From: Blattabacterium cuenoti
GTDB lineage: Bacteria; Bacteroidota; Bacteroidia; Flavobacteriales; Blattabacteriaceae
Direction of reading: 5' to 3'
NCBI RefSeq assembly: GCF_014252255.1
Contig: NZ_CP059213.1
Span: forward strand, 186,001-250,000
Length of the DNA stretch: 64,000 bases
The translations under genes and the position numbers were made by a program. The first letter of the stretch is position 1. Each line of letters begins with the position of its first letter. Under the pieces are notes generated by a model. The model did no database searches. It was not told the origin of the DNA and saw nothing but the letters and a program-made list of their open reading frames with translations. This document shows positions 25,744 through 35,357 of this stretch, one piece after another.

Positions 25744-26630
25744 CTAAATTATTAAATGGAAATGAATTAGCATTAGAAATAAAAAAAGAAATTTATGATG
25801 AAATAAAAAAGAAAATTATAAATAAAAAAAAACGTATTCCACATCTTGGAATTATATTAACAGGAAATAATAAATCTAGTATCACATATGTAAATAGTAA
25901 AATAAAAGAATGTAAAAATATTGGAATTCAATCTTCTTTAGTTCATTTACCAGTAGGATGTTTAGAAACAAAATTATTAGAAGAAATTCATAAAATGAAT
26001 AAAAATCCATTAATAGATGGTTTTATTGTTCAATTACCTCTTGAAAAACATATTAATCATAATAAAATAATTATGTCTATTGATCCAAAAAAAGATGTAG
26101 ATGGATTTCATCCTGAAAATTTTGGAAAAATGGCTTTAAATATGAAAGCATTTTTTCCTGCAACTGCATTAGGAATATTAACTCTTTTAGAAAAGAATAA
26201 AATTCAAATATATGGAAAATATACTGTAGTAATTGGAAGAAGTAATATAGTCGGAAGACCTATTAGTATTTTAATGAGTCAAAAAAATAATTTTAAAATT
26301 GGAAATAGTACAGTAACATTAACTCATAGTTATACACCAAATATAGAAAATTATACAAAAAAAGCTGATATAATCATAGTAGCAGTTGGAATTCCAAAAT
26401 TTATTAAAAAAAATATGATTAAAAAAGGATCTATTATTATAGATGTAGGAATAAATAGTAAAAAAAATGATAAAAAAATAGTAGGAGATGTAGATTTTGA
26501 TAATATTTATGGAAAAGCATCATATATTACTCCTGTTCCAGGTGGAATAGGACCTATGACTCGTGTCATGTTATTAAAAAATACTTTAATAGCTGCATTG
26601 AATAATAGAAAAATAAATGAAAAAAATTAA
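25740..26630 (+). CDS. folD: Methylene-THF dehydrogenase / methenyl-THF cyclohydrolase
   Basis: Bifunctional interconversion of 5,10-methylene-THF and 10-formyl-THF. It has 296 residues. Catalytic region SSITYVNSKIKECKNIGI with the Tyr and Lys typical of the family, VQLPLEKHI, the NADP site GRSNIVGRPIS and the closing signature PVPGGIGPMTR. It is translationally coupled on both sides: ATGA overlap with rsmA and a 14-bp overlap with queE. Confidence 0.96.
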   Translation: MTKLLNGNELALEIKKEIYDEIKKKIINKKKRIPHLGIILTGNNKSSITYVNSKIKECKNIGIQSSLVHLPVGCLETKLLEEIHKMNKNPLIDGFIVQLPLEKHINHNKIIMSIDPKKDVDGFHPENFGKMALNMKAFFPATALGILTLLEKNKIQIYGKYTVVIGRSNIVGRPISILMSQKNNFKIGNSTVTLTHSYTPNIENYTKKADIIIVAVGIPKFIKKNMIKKGSIIIDVGINSKKNDKKIVGDVDFDNIYGKASYITPVPGGIGPMTRVMLLKNTLIAALNNRKINEKN

Positions 26631-27228
26631 TTTCCCCATAAAAGAATCGTTTTATTCTATTCAAGGAGAAGGATATTATTATGGAATAGCTGCTTATTTT
26701 ATTCGTTTTGAAGGATGCAATATAAAATGTGATTGGTGTGATACTAAAGAAAGCTGGAAAATAAAAAAAAATGATTTTATTTCAATTCATAAAATTATTA
26801 ATAATATTAATAATTATACAGTTAAAAACATTATAATTACAGGAGGAGAACCTATGATGTGGAATTTATATCCTTTAACAAAAATTCTTAAAAAAAAAGG
26901 ATATCGTATTCATGTTGAAACATCAGGATTTTATCCTATAAAAGAAAAATATATAGATTGGATAACTATTTCTCCTAAAAAAATAAAACCACCTTTAAAA
27001 GAAAATTATAAAAAAACTAATGAACTAAAAATAGTTATTTCTAATGAAAAGGATTTTCTTTTTGCAGAAGAACAAGCTATTCATGTAATGAATACTAATT
27101 GTTTTCTATTTTTACAACCTGAATGGACTAATTTTTTTAAAATATTTCCCAAAATAATTTTTTATATAAAAAAAAATCCAAAATGGAGAATTTCTCTTCA
27201 AATACATAAAATGTTAAATATTCCTTAA
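26617..27228 (+). CDS. queE: 7-carboxy-7-deazaguanine synthase (radical SAM)
   Basis: Converts 6-carboxytetrahydropterin to 7-carboxy-7-deazaguanine on the path to queuosine. It has 203 residues with SIQGEG near the N-terminus, the radical SAM cluster CNIKCDWC (Cys34, Cys38, Cys41; the CxxxCxxC spacing), and TGGEPMMW. Other pathway genes (queD, queC, tgt) are not in this window, so whether the cell makes queuosine cannot be judged here. It ends 3 nt from the convergent hisIE. Confidence 0.9.
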   Translation: MKKINFPIKESFYSIQGEGYYYGIAAYFIRFEGCNIKCDWCDTKESWKIKKNDFISIHKIINNINNYTVKNIIITGGEPMMWNLYPLTKILKKKGYRIHVETSGFYPIKEKYIDWITISPKKIKPPLKENYKKTNELKIVISNEKDFLFAEEQAIHVMNTNCFLFLQPEWTNFFKIFPKIIFYIKKNPKWRISLQIHKMLNIP

Positions 27229-27231
27229 TTT

Positions 27232-27855
27232 TTATTCAAAATGTCTTTTTTTTAAAATATTGAGAACATCTTGTATAGAAAAACCTTTTTTATATAAAAG
27301 AATAAGGTAATGAAAAAATAAATCTGCGGATTCATTTAAAAATAAATTTTTATTATTGTCTTTAGATTCAATAATTAATTCTACAGCTTCTTCTCCTAAT
27401 TTTTGAGATATTTTATTAATTCCTTTTTTATATAATTGATATATATAAGAATTTTTCTTTTTTTTATCTATTCTATTAAAAATTAAATATTCTAAATAAA
27501 ATAAAAAATTTTTTTTATTAATTTCTTTCCAACAAGTATCTGTTCCTTTATGACAAACCGGTCCTGCAGGTTCTACTTTAATTAATAAAGTATCTTCATC
27601 ACAATCTATTAATATTTCTTTAATAAAAAGATAATTTTTACTAATTTCTCCTTTAGTCCATAATCTTTTTTTAGATCTACTATAAAAAGTAACTTTTTTT
27701 TCATGAATACTTTTTTGATAAGCTTCTTGATTCATATAACCTAACATTAATACTTTATCAGTTTTTACATCTTGAATAATAACAGGAATTAAATCAAATT
27801 TTAAATTATTGATAATTTTTTCTTGAAAAAATTCTTTTTTTATCAAATTAATCAT
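27232..27855 (-). CDS. hisI: Bifunctional phosphoribosyl-AMP cyclohydrolase / phosphoribosyl-ATP pyrophosphohydrolase
   Basis: Histidine steps 2 and 3. It has 207 residues. The N-terminal HisI part shows VLMLGYMNQEAYQKS, FYSRSKKRLWTKGE, DCDEDTLL and CHKGTDTC with zinc-binding Cys residues; the C-terminal HisE part (from ~115) shows KLGEEAVELIIESK and ESADLFFHYLILL. It is the last gene of the his operon, 1 nt after hisF. Confidence 0.96.
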   Translation of the reverse strand: MINLIKKEFFQEKIINNLKFDLIPVIIQDVKTDKVLMLGYMNQEAYQKSIHEKKVTFYSRSKKRLWTKGEISKNYLFIKEILIDCDEDTLLIKVEPAGPVCHKGTDTCWKEINKKNFLFYLEYLIFNRIDKKKKNSYIYQLYKKGINKISQKLGEEAVELIIESKDNNKNLFLNESADLFFHYLILLYKKGFSIQDVLNILKKRHFE

Positions 27856-27856
27856 A

Positions 27857-28618
27857 TTATATTGTTATTCTTACAGGAATATGAAATTTTTTTAAATAAT
27901 ATTTAAGATTTGGAATTTCTATTTCTTTATAATGAAATATACTGGCAGCTAAAGCAGCATCTGCTTTTCCAATTTTAAATATTTTATAAAAATCTTCTAA
28001 TTTTCCAGCACCACCTGAAGCAATAACTGGAATAGAAATATTTTCTGATATTTTTTTAGTAATATCTAAAGCAAATCCATTTTTTGTTCCATCATGATTC
28101 ATTGAAGTTAATAATATTTCTCCTGCTCCTCTATTAGAAGCTTCTTTTGCCCAATCTAATGTTTTTATTTTAGTAGGAATTCTTCCACCATTTAAATATA
28201 CCCACCATTCATTTTTTTCATATTTTGTATCTATAGCTAATACAATACATTGACTTCCAAATCTTTTAGAAAAATTTTCTAAAAGATTTGGATCTTTAAA
28301 AGCAGCAGTATTAATAGATATTTTATCTGCTCCTGCAGATAATAATAATTCAACATCCTCTTCTTCTCTAATACCTCCACCAACCGTAAAAGGAATATTA
28401 ATATGACTAGAAATATCTTTTACTAAGCTAGTTAATGTTTTACGTTTTTCATTTGTAGCAGTAATATCTAAAAAAATCAATTCATCTGCACCTTGTTTTG
28501 CATACCAACAAACTAATTTAATTGGATCTCCAGCATCTTTTAAATGTTGAAAATTAACACCTTTTACTGTTCTTCTATTTTTAATATCTAAACAAGGTAT
28601 AATTCGTTTAGCTAACAT
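27857..28618 (-). CDS. hisF: Imidazole glycerol phosphate synthase, cyclase subunit
   Basis: TIM-barrel partner of HisH; makes IGP and AICAR with ammonia from HisH. It has 253 residues. Catalytic Asp11 is in [18 protein letters not shown], and the second acid is in IVLAIDTKY. Phosphate-binding loops FTVGGGIR and VIASGGAG are present. The coding sequence includes a 37-bp palindrome (28256-28292) covering codons for roughly [12 protein letters not shown], with no frame damage. It lies 2 nt after hisA. Confidence 0.97.
   Translation of the reverse strand: MLAKRIIPCLDIKNRRTVKGVNFQHLKDAGDPIKLVCWYAKQGADELIFLDITATNEKRKTLTSLVKDISSHINIPFTVGGGIREEEDVELLLSAGADKISINTAAFKDPNLLENFSKRFGSQCIVLAIDTKYEKNEWWVYLNGGRIPTKIKTLDWAKEASNRGAGEILLTSMNHDGTKNGFALDITKKISENISIPVIASGGAGKLEDFYKIFKIGKADAALAASIFHYKEIEIPNLKYYLKKFHIPVRITI
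28256..28292. repeat. 37-bp perfect palindrome inside hisF
   Basis: Arm TCCAAATCTTTTAGAAAA (28256-28273), a single central A (28274), and the exact complement (28275-28292): 18 consecutive pairs. It is wholly coding. The RNA could form a long stem on either strand. Far longer than expected by chance in this composition. Confidence 0.95.
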
Positions 28619-28620
28619 AT

Positions 28621-29358
28621 TTAATTATTATTATTTTTTTTTTCCCAATTTATAAGTTCTAATAATGATATTTTTTTTTCATATATAGCTTTTCCAATAA
28701 TGACTCCTTTACATCCTAAATTTGATAATTTATTTATATCTTCTATATTTCTAATTCCTCCACTTGCTATAAATTCAATATTAGGAAATTTTTGAATAAT
28801 TTTTTTATATAAAGAAAAAGATGGTCCAGACATAATTCCATCTTTAGATATATCCGTACAGAAAATTTTTTTTATTCCATGATTATTTTTTTCTTTTAAA
28901 AAATCAAAAAATGGAATATCAAAAAATTTTGTCCATCCATTAGTTGCAATTTTATTATTTTTTATATCTACTCCTAATAAAATTTTTTCTTTTCCGTAAA
29001 TATGAATCCACTTTTTTAAAAGAATTGGTTTTTTGACAGCAATACTTCCAATAGTTGCCATATGTCCTCCATTATCAAATACAGCACGTATATCATCTTC
29101 AGTATGAATTCCACCTCCAAAATCTATAATTAAATGTGTATTTTTTGCTATTTTTTCTAAAATTTTCCAATGTACCACTTTTCCTTTTTTTGCTCCGTCT
29201 AAATCTACTAAATGAAGTCGAGATATTCCATTATTTTCTAAAAAATAAGCCATTTCTAGTGGATCATTATTATAAATTTTTTTTTTTTTAAAATCACCTT
29301 GTATTAAACGGACACATTTTCCATCAATTAAATCTATAGCTACTATAATATTCATCAT
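28621..29358 (-). CDS. hisA: ProFAR isomerase (HisA)
   Basis: Amadori rearrangement of ProFAR to PRFAR. It has 245 residues, a TIM barrel paralogous to hisF. Motifs: [18 protein letters not shown] (Asp9), [38 protein letters not shown] and [14 protein letters not shown]. It lies 13 nt after hisH. Confidence 0.97.
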   Translation of the reverse strand: MMNIIVAIDLIDGKCVRLIQGDFKKKKIYNNDPLEMAYFLENNGISRLHLVDLDGAKKGKVVHWKILEKIAKNTHLIIDFGGGIHTEDDIRAVFDNGGHMATIGSIAVKKPILLKKWIHIYGKEKILLGVDIKNNKIATNGWTKFFDIPFFDFLKEKNNHGIKKIFCTDISKDGIMSGPSFSLYKKIIQKFPNIEFIASGGIRNIEDINKLSNLGCKGVIIGKAIYEKKISLLELINWEKKNNNN

Positions 29359-29371
29359 AAATTATTGTATT

Positions 29372-29962
29372 TTACAATCGTATAAAATTTTCTAATATCT
29401 TATGTCCTACATAAGAAGATTTTTCTGGATGAAATTGTACAGCATAAAAATTATTTTTTTGTAATGCAGAACTATAAGAAATTATATATTCTGTTTTTGA
29501 TATTGTATATTTTCCCAAAGGGACATAATAACTATGAACAAAATATTGATAACTTTCATTTGGAATATTTTCAAATAAAGGACCTTTTAGATTATGAATA
29601 GTGTTCCAACCTATTTGAGGTATTTTATCATTTTTATTATTTGATTGAAATTTTTTAACTAATAAATCAAAAATTCCTATACATGTAGTACTTCTTTCTT
29701 CTGAAGACTTACAAAGTAATTGCATTCCTAAACATATTCCTAATATAGGTTGTTTTAATTTAGATAAAAGTATATCCAATTTTTTTTCTTTTAAATGTTT
29801 CATAGCACAATTAGCCTCTCCAACTCCTGGTAAAATAATTTTTTCTGCATTTTTAATAGATTCTAAAGAATCTGTAACTATAGCTTGTACTCCTATTCTT
29901 TCTAAAGAAAAAAGGACCGACTGTACATTTCCAGCTGGATATTTTATGATAATTGTTTTCAT
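29372..29962 (-). CDS. hisH: Imidazole glycerol phosphate synthase, glutaminase subunit
   Basis: Class I glutamine amidotransferase supplying ammonia to HisF. It has 196 residues. Catalytic triad: Cys77 (GICLGMQLL), His178 and Glu180 (VQFHPEKS). GVGEA near residue 50 is the oxyanion loop region typical of HisH. It lies 20 nt after hisB and 13 nt before hisA. Confidence 0.97.
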   Translation of the reverse strand: MKTIIIKYPAGNVQSVLFSLERIGVQAIVTDSLESIKNAEKIILPGVGEANCAMKHLKEKKLDILLSKLKQPILGICLGMQLLCKSSEERSTTCIGIFDLLVKKFQSNNKNDKIPQIGWNTIHNLKGPLFENIPNESYQYFVHSYYVPLGKYTISKTEYIISYSSALQKNNFYAVQFHPEKSSYVGHKILENFIRL

Positions 29963-29982
29963 AATTTTTGATTAAAAAATTT

Positions 29983-31152
29983 TTATAATATTCCTTTAGA
30001 ACTAGGTATTTGATTATTATAATCATTTTTTTTTATTGCCATTTTAATAGATTTTGCAAAACATTTAAAAATAGATTCTATTTTATGATGTTCATTTTTC
30101 CCTGTAGAATGAATATATAAATTACATTTTGCAGATAAAGAAAAAGATTTAAAAAAATGATAAAACATTTCGGTAGGAACTTTTCCTATTTTCTCTCTAA
30201 AAAATTTTACTTTCCATATTAGTTGACTTCTACCTCCAAGATCTAATGCTACTGTAGACAAACTATCATCCATAGGAATTAAATAAAACCCATAACGTTC
30301 TATTCCTTTTTTATTATTTTCTAAAGATTGATTAAATATTTCTCCAAAAGCAATACCAGTATCTTCTATTGTATGGTGTTCATCTACATAAAGATCTCCT
30401 TTTGTTTGAATATTTATATCGATAGAACTATGTAATGCTATTTGTTGTAAAAGATGATCAAAAAATCCAAGACCTGTTTGTATATGAGATCGTCCTTTAC
30501 CATTTAATAAAATAGATATTTTAATATTAGTTTCTAATGTAGTACGTTTATATATTAATTTTTTATTAGAAATAGAAGATAAATATTCATAAATATTTTT
30601 CCAATTATCTGTTTTTAAAGATATTATTTTTTTTAAACTTTTTTCATCTATAATCGAATAATAATTTTTTTCTTCTTTTGTTAAATTTTTAAAATTATTA
30701 TTTTCTTTGATCCATATAGATTTACATCCTAAATTTTTAGCAAGTAATACATCATTTAATCTATCTCCAATAACAAAAGATTTAGAAATATTATATAAAT
30801 CAGACTGTAAATAATTAATAAGCATTCCTATTTCAGGTTTTCTAGTAGAAGATTTTTCTTCTGGAAAAGTTTTATCTATATGAACAGAAGAAAAATTTAT
30901 TCCTTCTGTTTTTAGAACATTTAAAATATGATTATGAATAGGCCAAAATATTTTTTCAGGAAAATTATTTGTTCCTAATCCATCTTGATTGGTCACCATT
31001 ACTAAATCATAATTCAATTCTTGTACTATTTTTGATAAAAAAAATATAACTTTTGGATAAAAATTAACTTTTTCAATACTATCAATTTGATATGTAGGAA
31101 TATTTTCTTTTATAATAGTACCATCTCTATCAATGAACAATATTTTTTTCAT
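29983..31152 (-). CDS. hisB: Bifunctional histidinol-phosphatase / IGP dehydratase
   Basis: Carries two histidine steps. It has 389 residues. The N-terminal HAD phosphatase has DRDGT (8-12), VMVTNQDGLGT and FVIGDRLNDVLLAKN. The C-terminal IGP dehydratase (from ~195) has the Mn-binding motifs GLGFFDHLLQQIALHS, DEHHTIEDTGIA and NEHHKIESIFK. The HisN-HisB fusion resembles that of enterobacteria and other Bacteroidetes. Its first base overlaps the last base of hisC. Confidence 0.96.
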   Translation of the reverse strand: MKKILFIDRDGTIIKENIPTYQIDSIEKVNFYPKVIFFLSKIVQELNYDLVMVTNQDGLGTNNFPEKIFWPIHNHILNVLKTEGINFSSVHIDKTFPEEKSSTRKPEIGMLINYLQSDLYNISKSFVIGDRLNDVLLAKNLGCKSIWIKENNNFKNLTKEEKNYYSIIDEKSLKKIISLKTDNWKNIYEYLSSISNKKLIYKRTTLETNIKISILLNGKGRSHIQTGLGFFDHLLQQIALHSSIDINIQTKGDLYVDEHHTIEDTGIAFGEIFNQSLENNKKGIERYGFYLIPMDDSLSTVALDLGGRSQLIWKVKFFREKIGKVPTEMFYHFFKSFSLSAKCNLYIHSTGKNEHHKIESIFKCFAKSIKMAIKKNDYNNQIPSSKGIL

Positions 31153-32282
31153 TACATTTTTATTTTTTGTATAGAATATTTTTTAATTTGATCTATTAAA
31201 TATTCATTTTCTTCGTGAGTCCCTACTGTAATTCTTAAACAATTATTACACATAATAATTTTTGATCGATCTCTAATTATAATTTTTTTTTTTATTAAAT
31301 ATTGATAAAGATGTTTTGAACAAAAATTAATTTTTGTTTTTATTAATAAAAAATTAGCAGAACTAGGATATACTTTTTGTATAATAGAAATTTTTTTTAA
31401 TGACTCTTCTATATATTTTCTTTCTAAAAGAATATTTTTTAAATGATAAAAAAATAAATCTTTATTTTCAAGAGCTTTAATTGCTATTTTTTGAGATTGA
31501 ATACTAATATTATATGGATGTTTAATTTTATTCATCCATTGAATAATATCTTCAGAAGCAATAGCTATTCCTATTCTTAATCCTGCTAATCCCCAAGACT
31601 TAGAAAGTGTTTGTATTATAATTAAATTAGGATATTTATCAATTTCCATAGAAAATGATTTTTGATTGGAAAAATCAATATAAGCTTCATCTAAAACAAC
31701 AATTCCTGTAAATTTTTTTATAATGTATTCAATATCTTTTTTTTTTATATCGTTACCTGTAGGATTATTTGGAGAACAAATAAAAATAATTTTATTATTT
31801 TTAGTACTAAAAATAAATTTTTCTATTTTTTCTAAATTTAATTGATATTTATGCTCTGTAAGAGAAATTTTAATTATATCTACTCCATGAATTTTTCCAC
31901 TTACTTCATACATACCATAAGTAGGAGGAAAAATTATAGCATGATCTATTTCTGGACGAGAAAAAATACGATAAATTAAATCAATAATTTCATCACTTCC
32001 ATTTCCTAAAAATATTTTAGATGTAGAGATATTTTTTAAATTAGAAATTTTTTCTTTTAATTCTTTTTGTAAAGGATCTGGATATCTATTATAAGAATTT
32101 AAAAAAGATAAAGGAGATCCAAAAGAATTTTCATTAGCATCTAAAAAAATAGAATTTTTTTCTTTATCATGTTCTATTCTTGCGGATATATAAGGATCTA
32201 ATTTTAAAATATTATCTCTTATTAAAGAAGATAAATCAAAATTTGAAAAATCTTTATTATTATTATTCATGTTAAAATTCAT
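31152..32282 (-). CDS. hisC: Histidinol-phosphate aminotransferase
   Basis: PLP enzyme for imidazole acetol phosphate to histidinol phosphate. It has 376 residues: LDANENSFGSP, YPDPLQKELKEKI, FLGNGSDEIIDLIYR, CSPNNPTGN, VLDEAYIDFS and the PLP lysine in TLSKSWGLAGLRIG. Start at 32282 overlaps hisD by 11 bp; ATG at 32270 would remove the overlap and is an alternative. Confidence 0.96.
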   Translation of the reverse strand: MNFNMNNNNKDFSNFDLSSLIRDNILKLDPYISARIEHDKEKNSIFLDANENSFGSPLSFLNSYNRYPDPLQKELKEKISNLKNISTSKIFLGNGSDEIIDLIYRIFSRPEIDHAIIFPPTYGMYEVSGKIHGVDIIKISLTEHKYQLNLEKIEKFIFSTKNNKIIFICSPNNPTGNDIKKKDIEYIIKKFTGIVVLDEAYIDFSNQKSFSMEIDKYPNLIIIQTLSKSWGLAGLRIGIAIASEDIIQWMNKIKHPYNISIQSQKIAIKALENKDLFFYHLKNILLERKYIEESLKKISIIQKVYPSSANFLLIKTKINFCSKHLYQYLIKKKIIIRDRSKIIMCNNCLRITVGTHEENEYLIDQIKKYSIQKIKM

Positions 32283-33573
32283 TTTTTAATCGAATATTAA
32301 TGGATTTTTTATGTGCTATTAATCCTTCTTCGGAAGATAAAATATTTACACATTCTGATAAATTTTTCAATCCTTCCTTAGATATTTTTTGAAAAGTTAT
32401 TTTTTTAATAAAACTATCTATAGATAATCCACTATAAGATTTTGCATGTCCATCTGTTGGTAATACATGGTTTGTTCCAGAAGCATAATCACCAATACTT
32501 ACTGGAGAATAATTTCCTAAAAAAACAGATCCTGCATTAATTACTTTTTTACTCCAAAAAAAAGAATCTTTACAATTAATAATAAGATGTTCTGGTGCTA
32601 TTTTATTTATTAAATTCATACATTTTTCTAAAGAAGAAAAAATAACTATTTTACTTTTTTTTAAAGATTTTTCAATAATATTTTTTTTTTCTAAAATATG
32701 AAAAAATTGTTTTTTTAATTCTTTTTGTACTTTTTCTATCCAAAATTTATTATTTATTGTTACTAAAAGAGTATAGCTTTCTGGATCATGTTCAGATTGA
32801 GATAATAAATCAGCTGCAACATATTTTGGATTTGCTTTTTCATCCGCCATAATAACAACTTCTGAAGGTCCTGCAGGTATATCAATAGATACAATTCCTT
32901 TTTGAGATACAATTTGTTTAGCTTTTGTAACATAAGAATTTCCTGGTCCAAATATTTTATATACAGAAGGAATACTTTCTGTTCCATAAGTCATAGCAGC
33001 AATGGCTTGTACTCCTCCTACTTTATATATTTTTGTTATTCCAACATATTGAGCTGTATATAATATAGATGGATGAATTTTTCCATTTTTATTAGGAGGT
33101 GTACATAAAATAATATTTTTACATCCTACTAATTTTGCTGGTATTCCTAACATTAATACAGTGGATAATAAAGGAGCAGATCCTCCTGGGATATAAAAAC
33201 CTATTTTTTCTATTGGAATAGACTTTCTCCAACAAAAAACTCCTGGTAAAATTTCTATTTTAGATTCTTTATGTATTTGATTTTTATGAAATAATTTTAT
33301 ATTTTCATATGCAATTTTTATAGATTTTTTCAAAGAATTTGAAATTATCATATTTGCTTTTTGCAAATCATCTTCTGTTATTTGAATATCTGTTATATTA
33401 ACATGATCATATTTTATTGTATAATTTTTTACAGCCGTATCTCCATAATTTTTTACATTATCAATGATAGAAGCAACTAAATCTGTTAATTGATTATCTT
33501 TTTTAAAAGATCTATTTAAAATAAAATTACAGATTTTATCTGTAGGATTAATATACACTGGGATCATATCCAT
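32272..33573 (-). CDS. hisD: Histidinol dehydrogenase
   Basis: NAD-dependent two-step oxidation of histidinol to histidine. It has 433 residues. Signature regions: IGFYIPGGSAPLLSTVLMLGIPA, VGGVQAIAAMTYGT, FGPGNSYVTKAK, IDIPAGPSEVVI, LLSQSEHDPES with zinc ligands, and GDYASGTNHVLPT. Start at 33573; the ATG two codons later (33567) is also possible. It follows hisG by 7 nt. Confidence 0.97.
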   Translation of the reverse strand: MDMIPVYINPTDKICNFILNRSFKKDNQLTDLVASIIDNVKNYGDTAVKNYTIKYDHVNITDIQITEDDLQKANMIISNSLKKSIKIAYENIKLFHKNQIHKESKIEILPGVFCWRKSIPIEKIGFYIPGGSAPLLSTVLMLGIPAKLVGCKNIILCTPPNKNGKIHPSILYTAQYVGITKIYKVGGVQAIAAMTYGTESIPSVYKIFGPGNSYVTKAKQIVSQKGIVSIDIPAGPSEVVIMADEKANPKYVAADLLSQSEHDPESYTLLVTINNKFWIEKVQKELKKQFFHILEKKNIIEKSLKKSKIVIFSSLEKCMNLINKIAPEHLIINCKDSFFWSKKVINAGSVFLGNYSPVSIGDYASGTNHVLPTDGHAKSYSGLSIDSFIKKITFQKISKEGLKNLSECVNILSSEEGLIAHKKSINIRLKNEF

Positions 33574-33580
33574 ATTAAAT

Positions 33581-34438
33581 TTATAGTATAATTTTTTCTA
33601 TTGGTAATACTAATATATCTTGCGCTCCAAGTGCTTTTAAATTTTCTATAATTCCCCAAAAATCATTTTCATTTACTACTGAATGAACAGAACTACATTT
33701 TGAATTAGCTAAAGGAAGAACAACTGGACTTTTAATTCCTGGAAGATAAGATATTATTTTTTCTAATCGTTCATTAGCAACATTTAATAAAATATATTTA
33801 TTATTTTTTGCTTTTTTTACAGCTCTAATTCTAAATAATAATTTATCCATAATTATATTTTGTGGAGCTCCTAAATGTAAATGTGAAGCTAATACAGCTT
33901 CAGATTGAAGTACGGTTTCTACTTCTTTTAAACCATTCATAAAAAGTGTAGAACCACTACTAACCAAATCACAAATACAATCAGCTAAACCTATTCCAGG
34001 AGCAATTTCTACTGCTCCAGATATTTCATGAATTTCTGCATTAATATATCTTTTTTTAAAAAATTCCTTTACTAAAAAAGGATAACTTGTTGCAATTCTT
34101 TTTCCATTTAAATCTTTTATATTATTATAAAATAAAGATTTAGGAACTGCTATAGAAAGTCTACATTTTCCAAAACCTAAAGTCTCTTTTATTTTTATTT
34201 TTTTTCTTTTTTCCAAAAGAACATTTTTTCCTACAATTCCTATATCAGCTACTCCATCTTCTAAATATTGAGGTATATCATCATCTCTTAAAAAAAGAAT
34301 TTCTAACGGAAAATTAAGAGCCGTTGTTTTTAATTTATCTATACCAATATTAACTTCAATGCTGCAGTCTTTTAGCAACTTGATAGAGTCATCATAAAGA
34401 CGCCCTGATTTTTGAATAGCTATTTTAAGTTTATCCAT
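33581..34438 (-). CDS. hisG: ATP phosphoribosyltransferase, long form
   Basis: First step of histidine synthesis (ATP + PRPP). It has 285 residues, the long hexameric form with a C-terminal ACT-like regulatory domain (about 210-285) and no need for HisZ. Motifs: IAIQKSGRLYDDSIKLLKDC, DIGIVGKNVL, and the PRPP loop region EISGAVEIAPGIGLADCICDLVSSGSTL. Feedback inhibition by His is likely from the domain. It is the first gene of hisGDCBHAFIE; a 24-bp palindrome lies 15 nt upstream. Confidence 0.97.
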   Translation of the reverse strand: MDKLKIAIQKSGRLYDDSIKLLKDCSIEVNIGIDKLKTTALNFPLEILFLRDDDIPQYLEDGVADIGIVGKNVLLEKRKKIKIKETLGFGKCRLSIAVPKSLFYNNIKDLNGKRIATSYPFLVKEFFKKRYINAEIHEISGAVEIAPGIGLADCICDLVSSGSTLFMNGLKEVETVLQSEAVLASHLHLGAPQNIIMDKLLFRIRAVKKAKNNKYILLNVANERLEKIISYLPGIKSPVVLPLANSKCSSVHSVVNENDFWGIIENLKALGAQDILVLPIEKIIL

Positions 34439-34453
34439 AAGGGAAAAAATAAC

Positions 34454-34477
34454 AAAAGCTTACAATTGTAAGCTTTT
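34454..34477 (-). promoter_or_regulatory. Perfect palindrome in the his operon leader (possible attenuator or operator)
   Basis: AAAAGCTTAC / GTAAGCTTTT arms around AATT form a perfect 24-bp palindrome, 15 nt before the hisG ATG. Read toward hisG it is followed by a T-rich stretch (TTTTGTTATTTTTT), as in an intrinsic terminator. On the plus strand it is also followed by T residues, so it could act in both directions. Confidence 0.5.
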
Positions 34478-34506
34478 TAATAGTAGATTAAATTAATGCA
34501 TTACAG

Positions 34507-34514
34507 CAAATATA
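34507..34514 (-). promoter_or_regulatory. Candidate -7 box of the his operon
   Basis: TATATTTG on the minus strand matches TAnnTTTG exactly, about 70 nt before hisG, which places the palindrome at 34454-34477 inside the transcribed leader. No convincing -33 TTG was found. Confidence 0.4.
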
Positions 34515-34573
34515 AAAACTATTTTGAATATTTTATAATTAATTAAATTGATTAATTAATATAACAAATTTAA

Positions 34574-35335
34574 ATGAAAATTATTAGCTATAATATAAAT
34601 GGAATTAGATCTGGAATTAATAAAGGATTATTAGATTGGATTCAAAAAAAAGATCCATATATTTTATGTATACAAGAAATAAAAGCTTTTCCAGAACAAA
34701 TAAATACTAATATTTTTGATAAATTAGGATATAACCATTATTGGTACCCTTCTATAAAAAAAGGATATAGTGGTGTATGTATTTTATGTAAAGAAAAACC
34801 TATTCATGTAGAATATGGAATAGGATTCAATTCTATTGATCAAGAAGGAAGAGTCTTACGTATAGATTTAAAAAAAATATCAGTAGTGAATATTTATCTT
34901 CCTTCAGGAAATAATATGAAAAAAAGATTAAATTTTAAATTTCTTTTTATGAAAGAATTTTTTTTATATATAAAAAAAATAATAAACACATTTAATAATC
35001 TTATTATTTGTGGTGATTATAACATTTGTCATCATGAAATAGATATTTATGATCCTATTAAATATCAAAAAATTTCCGGTTTCTTGCCAGAAGAAAGAAT
35101 ATGGATGACTAACTTTATGAAGTTAGGATTTATAGATAGTTTCAGAAATTTTATTAAAGAAAAACATCATTATAGTTGGTGGAATTATCGTTATAATTCT
35201 AGAATAAATAATCATGGTTGGAGAATTGATTATATTATGGTTAGTAATTTTTTAGAAGAAAAAATTAAGAATGCTTATTTATTATCAAATGTTAAATTTT
35301 CTGATCATTGTCCTTCTGTATTAGAGATTTTTTGA
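34574..35335 (+). CDS. xthA: Exodeoxyribonuclease III / AP endonuclease
   Basis: Base-excision repair nuclease cutting abasic sites. It has 253 residues: SYNINGIRSGI, LCIQEIKAF, the GYSGVCIL region, ICGDYNICHHEID and the closing WRIDYIMVS...FSDHCPSVLEI with the catalytic His. It is divergent from hisG with 135 bp between starts, and one of few repair genes in the window. Confidence 0.94.
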   Translation: MKIISYNINGIRSGINKGLLDWIQKKDPYILCIQEIKAFPEQINTNIFDKLGYNHYWYPSIKKGYSGVCILCKEKPIHVEYGIGFNSIDQEGRVLRIDLKKISVVNIYLPSGNNMKKRLNFKFLFMKEFFLYIKKIINTFNNLIICGDYNICHHEIDIYDPIKYQKISGFLPEERIWMTNFMKLGFIDSFRNFIKEKHHYSWWNYRYNSRINNHGWRIDYIMVSNFLEEKIKNAYLLSNVKFSDHCPSVLEIF

Positions 35336-35357
35336 AAAAAAAAGATAATAAAAAAAA

